Positions 54,986 through 64,000 of a DNA stretch of 64,000 nt are shown piece after piece; position 1 is the stretch's first letter, and every line of letters starts with the position of its first letter. Source of the DNA: Notamacropus eugenii. Taxonomy: Eukaryota > Chordata > Mammalia > Diprotodontia > Macropodidae. The notes under the pieces are model-generated. The model searched no databases. It saw nothing but the letters and a program-made list of their open reading frames with translations, and was not told the DNA's origin. Both the position numbers and the translations under genes were made by a program. The stretch covers positions 549,069,205 through 549,133,204 of the forward strand of contig NC_092872.1 in assembly GCF_028372415.1 (NCBI RefSeq), in the 5' to 3' direction.

Positions 54986-56874
54986 TCAAGTCAATAGATA
55001 TGTGGCACTTATATGTGCCAGGCACTGTGCTAAATGCTGAAGATACAAGGAAAGACCTCAAACAGTCCTTACTTCCTCTATAGGATCTCACATTCTAATG
55101 GTGAAGACATCATGCCAACAACCATGTACACATACAAAGTATACTGGAGATAATCTCAGAGAAATTATCTATATACCAGGTAAATTAGAGATAATTTCAT
55201 AGGGGAGGCACTAGCATTGAAGGGGACCAAGAAAAACCTCTTACAGAAGGTAGGATTTTAGCTCGGTACTAGAGGGATCCAAGGAAGCCAGGAGATCAAA
55301 TCTAAGAGGGATAGCATTCCATGTGGGATGGCCAGTGAAAAGCATGGAATCTAGATATGGAGTGTTGTGAGCAACACAGTGTTGCTTGTGAGCAGGCCAG
55401 TGTTGCTTGGATTGTAGAGTTTGGGGAAGGGGATAGGGTTTAAGAAGAATGGAAATATAGGAAAGGGATAGGTTGTGAAGGATTTGAAAAGTCAAACAAG
55501 ATTTTATATTTGATTCTGGAGGTAATGGGGACTTGCTGGAATTTATTGACTAGAACAGTGACTGAGAGAGACCTGTGCTTTGGGAAGATCATTATGTTAC
55601 CTGAGTGGAAGATCTACTGGAATGGGGAGAGGTTTGAGGCAGAAGGAACAACCAGAAAGATATTGCAATAGTCCCAGTATGAGTGATGAGGGCCTGCACT
55701 AGGGTTGTGACAGAGTCAGAGAAAAGGAGGTAGCATAGATAAGAGATGTTGTAAAGACAGAATCTAAAGATTTAGCAACAGGCTGAATATGGGAGGGGTG
55801 AGAGAGCAAATGGCTACACCTAGGTTTTGTACTTAGAGGACTGGTGGGATGGTGGTATCCTCAAAAGTAATAGGGAGATTAAGAACAGAAAAAGATTTTG
55901 GGGGAAAAATAATGAGTTCAGCCAGTCAATAAACATTTATTAAACCCCTACTATTTGCCAGGCACTATACTGAGCACTGATGATTCAAATACAAACAAAG
56001 ACAATCCCTGCCCTCAAGGAACTCATGATCTAATGAAGTAGATAACAAGCAAACAAACGTACAAACTATATACAAGAAGAGTAGGAAAAAATTAAAAGAG
56101 TGAAGGGGTTAGAATTGAGTGAGGTTGGGAAAAGCTTCCTGTAGAAGAGGAATTTTAGTTGGGGCTGGAAGGAAGCCAGGGAAGCCAGTAGGTAGACATG
56201 AGGAGGGAGAACATTCCCAGCATGGGGGGGGGGGGGGGGGGGGGACAGTCAGAGACAATGCCTAGAGTCATAGAGTGTCTTTTTTGGAGGTTAGCAAGGA
56301 AGCTAGGGTCACTAGATCAAAGATTACAAGTGCGGAATTCTGGGAAGTTCAGTTTGGGATATATTGAGTTCAAGATGTCTACAAGACAGCCAGTTTGAAA
56401 TATCCAACAGGCATCCGGAAGTGTTTAGACTGAAACTCAGAAAAAGTGTTAGAGCTAGATAAAGAAATCTGAGAATCATCTGCATATGGATGATAGTTGA
56501 ATCCTTGAGAGCTGATGATCAGCAAGTGAAATCGTATGGGAAGGAGGAGAGAAGAGAAGAGGAGAAGAGAAGAGAACAGAAGAGAAGACAAGGACAGAGA
56601 AGAGAGGAGAGGAGAAGAGAGGGGAGGAGAGGAGGCTCTAGAGAGCCTTGGGGACACCTATGATTAGTGGGCATGAATGACCTGGATGGGGATCATGGTC
56701 ACCAGGTAGGAGGAGAATTAGGAGAGAACAATGCCATGGAAAGGACAGGGTATCCAGAAGAGGAAGATCAACAATATCAAAGGTTGCAGAGAAGTCAAGA
56801 AGAAGGAGAATTAAGAAAAGCCCATTCCATCTGACTAATAAGAGATCACTGGTAATATAGGAGAGAATAGTTTA
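54986..56874 (-). mobile_element. L2 LINE with a second L2 end inside
   Basis: Long antisense L2 from its 3' end (GTGCCAGGCACTGTGCTAAA) through TTTTATATTTGATTCTGGAG and GATGAGGGCCTGCACTAGGG to the RT region. The minus strand still reads YHPYADDSQISL with the catalytic YADD at 56475-56486. A second L2 3' end is inserted at 55922-56345 between copies of AGTTCAG (55915-55921, 56346-56352). A GA-rich expansion lies at 56546-56638. Confidence 0.8.
56224..56244. repeat. Run of 21 G
   Basis: Uninterrupted G homopolymer inside the inserted L2 end; length may be assembly-dependent. Confidence 0.9.
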
Positions 56875-57240
56875 GAAGACAATGTTCATACAAATCTTCC
56901 CATGTTTCTTTTTATTTCCCATATTTGTCATTTCTTAATTGCATAAAAAGATCTCAATAAATTTATATATCCCAATTTGCCCACTTGATGAACACCCACT
57001 TTGTTCCTAGATTTTTGTTTTTTTCTCTAGCCCTAAAAATGCTGCCATTAATATTTTGATATGTATGAATCCTTATTTTCTGTACTTGCCTTTCTTGGGG
57101 TGATACTCAGTAGGGATTATTGGCTCAAAGCATTTAGGTTTAGAAAGATTTAGTGACTTCATTCAAATAATTCCAAATTGTGTACTAATTCATAACTCCA
57201 CCAACAGTGAATAAATGTTCCTGTCTTCCCACTAGGGGTG

Positions 57241-57815
57241 GATCCCCAGACTATAGTTGACTACTACTTTTCTCAGGAGTCTAATGCTATAATCCATGAG
57301 CCCTCAGCAGTAGTGCCCTCTTATGTCAATCAGCTAGTGGAACTCTTAGCTTTCAGAAAATAATATTTAGAAGGGCAATTGTCACAGAAAAAGTTCCCCC
57401 AAACTGAGGGTACACTCTCCTGTTACATACACAAGGAATCTAGGGAAAGTGGATTTAGCCCCAAAGTACAGTGACAGTGATGCTCATATGTAGAGGAGCA
57501 TGTGGCTGTGAGTACCTCCTGACTCTTGACCCCAGAAGTATTTTTCTCTCTTCAGAGGATTTTCATGTTGCTCTCCTTAAGTGGAGCTCCCTGTTGGGTT
57601 GGTGGATCAATCTTTCTAGAATCTATAGGCAGCATTTCTTTTCATTACAAGGGGTCATAATCCTCAAAACTGCCACTGTCTTTGAGAGATTGTCTTTTTC
57701 CCTCCCTTTCCAAGTGCTTCCTCTGTTGTAAGCCACTGTTCCCTCTACTGGACTCTGCTACAAAGGTTGCTTGGGAGATTTCTCATGGATTTGATGGATC
57801 TCATAGTCACCTTTT
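57241..57815. other. Unrecognised stretch
   Basis: No repeat or exon recognised. Plus-strand open frames at 57471-57731 and 57682-57957 are short, and the second runs into the SINE. Confidence 0.4.
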
Positions 57816-57817
57816 TG

Positions 57818-58065
57818 TTGTTCAGTTGTTTCAATCATGTCCAACTCTTTATGACCCCATTTGGAATTTTCTTGACAAAGGTACTTGGAGTAGTTCACCA
57901 TTTCCTTCTCTAGCTCATTTTACAGAAGAGGAAACTGAAGCTAATGGAGTTGAGTGACTTACCCAGGGTGACATAGCTACTGGATGAGGCCAGATTTGAG
58001 CTCAGGAAGATGAATTTTCCTGGCTCTGGGTCCACCACTCTATCCATTGCTCCACCTAACTTGCC
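57818..58065 (-). mobile_element. tRNA-headed SINE, full length
   Basis: TTGTTCAGTTGTTTCAATCA, CTTTATGACCCCATTTGGAA, CATTTTACAGAAGAGGAAAC, GAGTGACTTACCCAGGGTGA, ending near CCACCTAACTTGCCCC. Same family as 53926. 58066-58490 to the right has no recognised element. Confidence 0.82.
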
Positions 58066-58494
58066 CCTCCTCCCTATGGTGACCTGAGCAATGCCTTCTT
58101 GAAATACTCATTCACCTAGAATCAAGAAAGAAGACATATGAAAGAAACAGAGGAACTATGTGCTCAGAGACATATGGTGGCCAGGTGAAGGAGTAAGGGA
58201 TCTATCTTCCCTCCCCAATCTAGAAGCTCAAAGCAATCCTCCTCAAGGAAAAGAGAGAAAGATGGCTTCTCAAACCTTTTATATGCACACTTAGTTCTGG
58301 TTCAGCCTCTCCTAAGTCCTTCCAGCTCTGAAGCCAATTAGAAAGCTTTTTATAACAGACAACTGACCCTAAGTCATCATGGTGAAAACCCCACTGACTT
58401 CATGTTTTTTTCTTCTGAACTAAGACCAAGCAGGGAAGACCCATGCATGGATGTTTCCATCCAATGAGCTCTCATTGACCAATGTCCCCATCAC

Positions 58495-59060
58495 CTACAG
58501 AATCACAGAATCCCTGAGTTGGAAAAAACTTCAGAGGCCATCTTGTCTGACTTGGACAAATCCCCTCCTGAGTCCCCTCTTCACTATCAGATATATTATC
58601 CATTTTCTAAAAACTGAAAATGAAAGTCCACAGGCTTTGCAAACAAAATTAGCTCCTCTTGTGGCTGGTTTTTGAAGAATAAGAGTTTGCTGCAAATCTG
58701 AATGGGCTAGTACTTCCCTCAGATCCATATTGTTGTCACTTTCCCATTCCCATGACTTCATCTATCTACTTATACATGAAGCTCCCATAGACATGGCACC
58801 ACCGTCATGTATCTGACAATGATCACCTAGTCTTTGCTTGAAGGCCTCCAATAAGAAGAAACTCATGACTTTCTAAGGTAAATATGTCATTTTTGAATAG
58901 TTTTTATTGTTAGGAAATTTTCCTCATATCAAACTGAAATCTGCCTCTACAAATGCCACTAAGGCCAATCTCTCTTCCACATGCCTATCCTTCAGATATT
59001 TAGACACTTGTTATGTCTGTTCTGTAGCTTTTCTTCAAGTTAAGTAATCCCAGTTCACAG
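58495..59060 (-). mobile_element. CR1/L3 LINE 3' end, antisense
   Basis: AGAATCACAGAATCCCTGAG, CAGAGGCCATCTTGTCTGAC, TTGAAGGCCTCCAATAAG, TTATTGTTAGGAAATTTTCC, TCTCTTCCACATGCCTATCC and TATTTAGACACTTGTTATG follow the CR1/L3 3' region in order, with an unrelated 200-base stretch at about 58590-58790. Confidence 0.65.
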
Positions 59061-59191
59061 GTGCTTGATTAAAGCAATAGCTATCACACAATCACCACCA
59101 GCAGAGCCTCCAACATAGGTAGGTTGCAAGGGGAGTATGGCCTTGCAGGCAGCATAGCTAGAACCATGTTTCCATCAGCTGCCATCCTCAC

Positions 59192-59442
59192 CTGGATTGT
59201 TATCTACCAACATCAGAGATTCAGACATTGTAGATAATCAGTTGGCTTTCTCAGCTTCCTGGCAAAGGCTGTGACAGAGTTCTAATGCCCGGCGATTCAA
59301 CTGCAAAAACCTTTGTACTATGGCAAATTCTGCTGCTGCTTGGTGCTCTGCTTTCACAAAAGACCCATTGTGCGTCTCCCTCTGGGGCAGCCTCTTTGGA
59401 ACTGACACACAACAGGGGCTTATCCTTTTCTTGTATTGCTTG
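59192..59442 (-). other. Candidate exon, gene unknown
   Basis: On the minus strand a strong acceptor (GGGTCTCTACTCTTCTAG, with a long pyrimidine tract before it) opens 251 bases that end at AATCCAG and a GTGAGGATGG donor. One frame reads ETHNGSFVKAEHQAAAEF followed by AIVQRFLQLNRRALELCHSL and CQEAEKAN, then a stop; a second frame reads QAIQEKDKPLLCVSSKEAAP. Base composition is less AT-rich than around it and no repeat is recognised. It could be a real exon (possibly a last coding exon or a non-coding RNA exon), a decayed gene copy, or chance. I recognise no protein family. Confidence 0.35.
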
Positions 59443-59934
59443 CTAGAAGAGTAGAGACCCCATTAGTTTGTGTGGAGAGAAGGAAATAGAGAAATGGCCT
59501 GAGATGGCTAGATAATCAAGGCTGGCAATCCCTAAGGAGAACTTGACCCAGACTAGAATAATTAGACACTTTTCAGAGCTGTCTTATTAAGGGAATCCCC
59601 CTTCCTACCATCCCCTGCCCCAGGGGTAAACATAGTACTTTCCAGCAGGGAGGTTTTCCTTTTGCCCTCTTCATACTTCCAGCTCTGTATAAGTAGCCCT
59701 AAACCCACAAATGTGTGATTGAAGTCAGAAGGAATTCAGAGATCTGCGGATGCACCCTGCTCCTGGTTGAAACAAGGAAGGAGGTGATGGGGTTACTGGG
59801 TGTTTCTCATGTTGGAAAAGATAGCATGCTCAAGAATGTAAAGGCAATTAAATGAACCACACCTGACCTCCTCCGCCCAAGTGTATTTTCTCTTGAAATT
59901 TTTGCATTTATCACCAGCTCTTGTTTCTTGAACA
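59443..59934. other. Unrecognised stretch
   Basis: Between the candidate exon and the L1. No repeat or frame stands out. Confidence 0.4.
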
Positions 59935-60648
59935 TCTTTTCTTTTTTTTAATTAATTAATTTGTTTTCAGTTTTCTATAATTACTTCCATATATCTTAAA
60001 TTTTTCCCCCTCCCTCCCTCACCTTCTCCCCTCACTACCCCCTCCCTCCCCTAGATTGCATGCAATCTTATATAGGTTCTACACACACATACATTCTTAT
60101 TAAATACATTTTCACCTTAGTCATGTTGCATAGAGGAATTAAAATGAATGGGAGAAACCATGAAAACAAAACAAAACAAAATAAAACATAACACAATAAA
60201 AAATGATCTGCGTCATTCTGTGATTCAATTCCATAGTTCGTTTTCTGGATGTGGAAGGAATTTTGCCTCAAGAGTCCAGGAATTTTTTAGGTCCTTGCAT
60301 TGCTGTGAAGGGCTGTCTACCAGAAAAATGCTTCACACACTGTTGTTGTTGCTGTGTACAAAGTTCTCCTAGTTCTGCTCCTTTCACTCAGCATCAGTTC
60401 ATATAAGTCCTTCCAGGCCTCTCTGAAGTCTTCCTATTCATAGTTTCTCATAGCACAATAGCTTTCCATTACATTCATATACCACAATTTGTTCAGCCAT
60501 TCCCCAATTGATGGGCATCCCTTGATTTTCAGTTCTTGCCACCACAAGAAGAGTTGCTATAAATATTTTTGTACATGAGAGACCCTTTCCCATTTTTATG
60601 ATCTCTTTGGGAAGTAATATTGTTGGGTCAAAGGGTATGTACATTTTT

Positions 60649-60883
60649 TTCTTTCTTTTTTTAAATTAATTAATTTTATTTATTTTCAGTGTTCTGCAAC
60701 TACTACCATATAACTTAGATTATTATTTTCCTCTCCCTCCCCCCAATGTCCTCCTCCCCAAGATGGCATACAATTTTGTATAGGTTCTACACATACATTC
60801 CTATTAAATACTGTTTCACTATAATCATCCTGCATTAAAGAATTAAAACGAGTGAGAGAAATCATCTAACAAACCAAAACGCA

Positions 60884-60918
<35 letters not shown>

Positions 60919-61023
60919 TGATCTGCTACATTTTGTGATTGAATTCCATAGTTCTTTCTTTGGATGTGGAAGGCATTTTGCCTTAGAAGAGCACTGGGAA
61001 TTTTTTTTTAAGTCCTTGCATTA
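60649..61023 (-). mobile_element. Second L1 3' end inserted in the long L1
   Basis: 375 bases of L1 3'UTR (T-run, CCAAGATGGCATACAATTTT, a CA repeat at 60886-60917, GGATGTGGAAGGCATTTTGC) flanked by GGGTATGTACATTTTT (60633-60648) and GGGTATGGACATTTTT (61024-61039), a 16-bp duplication with one mismatch of host L1 ORF2 sequence. Same strand as its host. Confidence 0.88.
60886..60917. repeat. (CA)n microsatellite
   Basis: About 16 CA units inside the inserted L1 3' end. Confidence 0.95.
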
Positions 61024-64000
61024 GGGTATGGACATTTTTGTAGCCCTTTGCGCATAGTTCCAAATTGCTCTCCAGAATAGTTGGATCAGCTGACAGCTCT
61101 TCAACAATGAATTGTGTCCCAACTCTTCCACATCTTCTCCAACATTTATCATCTTCCTGTTTTGTCATGTTAGCCAGTCTGACAGGTGTGATGTGATACC
61201 TCAAGGTTGTTTTGATTTGCATCTCTCTAATAAATAGAACATTTTTTCATATGACCAGAGATATCTTTAATTTCTTCTTGTGAAAACTCCCTGTTCATAT
61301 CCTTTGACCATTTATCAATTGGGGAATGATTTGTATTCTCATACACTTGACTCAGTTCTCTATATATTTTAGAAATGAGGCCTTTATCACAGACACTAGT
61401 TGCAAAAATTCTTTCCCAGTTTTCTGCTTACCTCCTAATCTTGGTTGCATTGGGTTTGTTTGTGCAAAAACTTTTCAATTTAATGTAATCAAAATTATCC
61501 TTTCTGCACTTCATAATGTTCTCTATCTCTTGTTTAGTCAAAAATTTCTCCATTCTCCATAAATCTGACAAATACACTATTCCTTGCTCCCCTACCTAGA
61601 TCATGTATCCATTTGGACTTTATTCTTATGTATAGTGTCAGGCATTGGTTTATGCCCAGTTTCTGCCATGTTGTTATCCAGTTTTCCCAGCAGTTTTTGT
61701 CCAACAGTGAGTTCTTATCTTACCCCAGAAGCTGGGGTCCTTGGGATTATCAAACAGTAGATTGCTATATTTGTTGACTACTGTGTCTTGAATACCTAAC
61801 CTATTCCACTGATCTACCCCTCTATTTCTTAGCCAATACCAAGTGGTTTTGATGATTGCTGCCTTATAATACAATTTGAGATCTGGTAGAGCTAGGTCAC
61901 CTTCCCTAGCATTTCATTTCATTAGTTCTCTTGATATTCTGGACCATTTGTTCTTCCAGATGAATTTTAATATTATTTTTTCTAGATCTAAAAAAATTAT
62001 CTGGTAGTTTGATAGGTATGGCATTGAATAGGTAAATTAGTTTAGGTAGGATTGTCATTTTTATTAGCTCAGCCTAACCATGAGCAACTGATGTTTTTCC
62101 ACTTACTTAGATCTGACTTTATTGGTGTGAAAAATGTTTTGTAATTGTGATAATATGGTCCCTGGGTTTGTTTTGGCAGGTAGAGTCCCAGATATTTTAT
62201 AGTGTCTACCTTAGCTTTAAATGAGATTTCTCTTTCTATCCCTTGCTGTTGGGCTTTGTTAGTAATATATAGAAATGCAGGTGATTTATCTGGATTTCTT
62301 TTGTAACCTACAACTTTGTCAAAGTTGTTTATTATTTCAAGAATTGAACTTGATTCTCTGGGATTTTCTGGGATTCTTTAAGTATATCATTGTATAATCT
62401 GCAAAGAGTGATAAATTAGTTTCTTCTTTGCCTGTTCTTATTCCTTCAACTTATTTTTCTTCTCTTATTGCTAAAGCTTACGTTTCTAGTACCATATTAA
62501 ATAACAGTGGTGATAATGGGCATGCTTGTTCAACCCCTGATCTTGTTAGAAATGTATCCAGCTTATCCCTATCACATATAACACTTCCTGATGGTTTTAT
62601 GCTTATTATTATTTTATTTTATGGAAGACTCCATTTATTCCTATCCTCTCCAGTGTTTTCAATAGGAATGGATGTTGTATCTTACGAAAGATTTTTTCTT
62701 CATCTATTAAGATAATCATATAGTTTCTGTTAATTTTGTTGCCAATATGATCAATAATGCTGATAATTTTCCTAATATTGAACCAACCCTGCATTCCTGG
62801 TATAACTCCTACCTGATCATGATGTATTATTCTCATGATAAATTGCTGTATTCTTTCTGCTAATATAGTATTTAAAATTTTTGCATCTATATTCATTAGA
62901 GAAATTGGTCTATAATTTTCTTTCTCTGTTTTGGCTTTTCCTGGTTTAGGTATCAGAACCATATTTGTATCATAAAAAGAATTTGGTAGGACTCCTTCTT
63001 CACCAATTTTCCCAAATAGTCTATATAGTATTGGAATTAACTGTTCTTTAAATGATGTTTTTCCTAGGGAGTTCATTAATGACTTGTTCAATTTCTTTTT
63101 CTGAGATGGAGCTATTTAAGTATTCAACTTCTCTTCTACTAATCTAGGCAATTTATATTTTTTAAAATATCATTCATTTCATTCAGATTGTCAAATTTAT
63201 AGGCAACTTTAGTTGGGCAAAGTGATTTATAATGATTGTTTTAATTTCCTCCTCATTGGTGGTGAGTTCACCCTTTTCATTTTTGATATTAGTAATTTGA
63301 TTTTCTTCTTTCTATTTTTAATCAAATTGACCCAAAGTTTATCAATTTTATTGATTTTTTTCATAAAACCAACTCTTAGTTTTATTTATTAGTTCAACAG
63401 TTTTCTTAATTTCAATTTTATTAATCACTCCTTTGGTTTTCAGTATTTCTAATTTGGTATTTACTTGAGAATGTTCAATTTGTTCTTTTTCCAGCTTTTT
63501 CAGCTGCATACTCAATTCATTGATCTCCTCTTTCTCCATTTTATTCATGTAGGCATTCAATGATATAAAACTTCCCCTAAGAACTGCTTTTGTGATATCC
63601 CATAAGTTTTGGTAGGTTGTCTCATTATTGTCATTTTCTTGAATGAAGTTGTTGATTGTTTCTATGATTTGTTGTTTTACTCACTCATTCTTTAGGGTTA
63701 GATTATTTAGTTTCTAATTAAGGTTTGTTCTGTCTTTCCATTGCCTTTCATTGCATATAATTTTTATTGCATTATGATCTGAGAAGGATGCATTGACTAT
63801 CTCTGCCTTTCTGCACTGGATTGTGAGCTTTTTGTGCCCTAGTACATGGTCAATTTTTGTATATGTGCCATATACTGCTCAGAAAAAGGTATATTCCTTT
63901 CTATCGCCATTCAGTTTTTTCCAGAGATCTGTCATATCTACCTTATCCAGAGTTTTATTCACCTCTTTAACTTCTTTCTTGTTTATTTTGATGTTAGGTT

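Larger units (their letters stand above)
54610..57240 (-). mobile_element. Old L1 3' end split by an L2
   Basis: Left part 54610-54985 (TTGTTTTCTTGGTTCTACTT, matching the L1 phrase TGTTCTCCTGGTTCTGCTC at 44190) and right part 56875-57240 (CATTTCTTAATTGCATAAAA, CCCAATTTGCCCACTTGATG, CTCAGTAGGGATTATTGGC, CACCAACAGTGAATAAATG). They are consecutive parts of an L1 3' region on the minus strand. More diverged than the other L1 copies. Confidence 0.55.
59935..64000 (-). mobile_element. Long L1, ORF2 and 3'UTR, runs off window
   Basis: Minus-strand L1 with T-rich end at 59935, 3'UTR to about 60500, and ORF2 beyond. Reading leftward from 64000: end of the endonuclease (YTKIDHVLGHKKLTIQCR, NASFSDHNAIKI with the SDH motif near 63780), the linker ([18 protein letters not shown]), RT ([56 protein letters not shown] at 62760-63000), and the C-terminal part (YYKAAIIKTTWYWLRNRG). 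Frames are broken many times and the RT catalytic motif reads FADY, not FADD (62394-62405). The element continues past the right edge. Confidence 0.9.

Noticed and set aside
1-64000. CRISPR arrays, tRNA or rRNA genes, operons or a toxin-antitoxin-like module
   Set aside because: None seen. The direct repeats are microsatellites or transposon duplications, and tRNA-like sequence occurs only as SINE heads.

Overview
The window is chromosomal DNA from a marsupial mammal. The repeats show this: marsupial-type LINE-1 copies whose 5' ends begin with a GGAGGAGCCAAGATGG motif, tRNA-headed SINEs (GCAGCTAGGTGGC head) with an RTE-like tail, a BovB/RTE LINE, a second RTE lineage, and very abundant L2, CR1/L3 and MIR-type sequence. 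I cannot decide between an American and an Australian marsupial from the sequence alone.

Only one host gene is recognised with confidence. At the left edge lies the 5' end of TAF1B (RNA polymerase I initiation factor SL1, subunit B) on the minus strand: a CpG-island promoter at about 9960-10400, a coding first exon of six codons (10025-10042), and exon 2 (8584-8682), which carries the complete four-cysteine zinc ribbon. Positions 1-8583 are then part of intron 2. Everything right of about 10.4 kb lies upstream of TAF1B; in human that side is a long gene-poor interval before YWHAQ, and the window looks the same: 53 kb of intergenic DNA built mostly from transposon layers. One unrecognised candidate exon with good splice sites is at 59192-59442 (minus).

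Layout. 0-10.4 kb: TAF1B introns 2 and 1 with L2, MIR, SINE and CR1 remnants, and the CpG island. 10.5-12.2 kb: L2 split by an RTE-tailed SINE, then CR1. 12.2-15.0 kb: a complete 'half-L1' (5'UTR, ORF1, 3'UTR, tail) with a perfect 15-bp target-site duplication. 15.6-18.1 kb: L2 split by a 5'-end-bearing, 3'-lacking L1, then an L1 3' end. 18-31 kb: old SINE, L2 and CR1 mosaic with some unique sequence. 31.3-37.4 kb: L2 split by an L1, the L1 split by an RTE, then an ERVL-like LTR element. 38-43 kb: unexplained ORF, L2/MIR, and a SINE with a long GGAA microsatellite. 43-46.9 kb: L2 split by an internally deleted L1, then BovB. 47-52.2 kb: an old hAT-like element split by a second ERVL-like LTR element. 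53-57.2 kb: L1 3' ends, SINE, and an old L1 split by an L2 that itself carries a second L2 end. 57.8-59.4 kb: SINE, CR1 and the candidate exon. 59.9-64 kb: a long minus-strand L1 that runs off the window.

I found no CRISPR, operon or new defence-like system, and none is expected here. What deserves a second look is the insertion archaeology (several two- and three-level nestings with readable target-site duplications), non-autonomous L1 forms (half-L1, ORF2-deleted, 3'-lacking), the match between SINE tails and two RTE lineages, and the unidentified exon. All repeat names rest on recognition by eye; edges of old copies are good to perhaps 20-50 bases.
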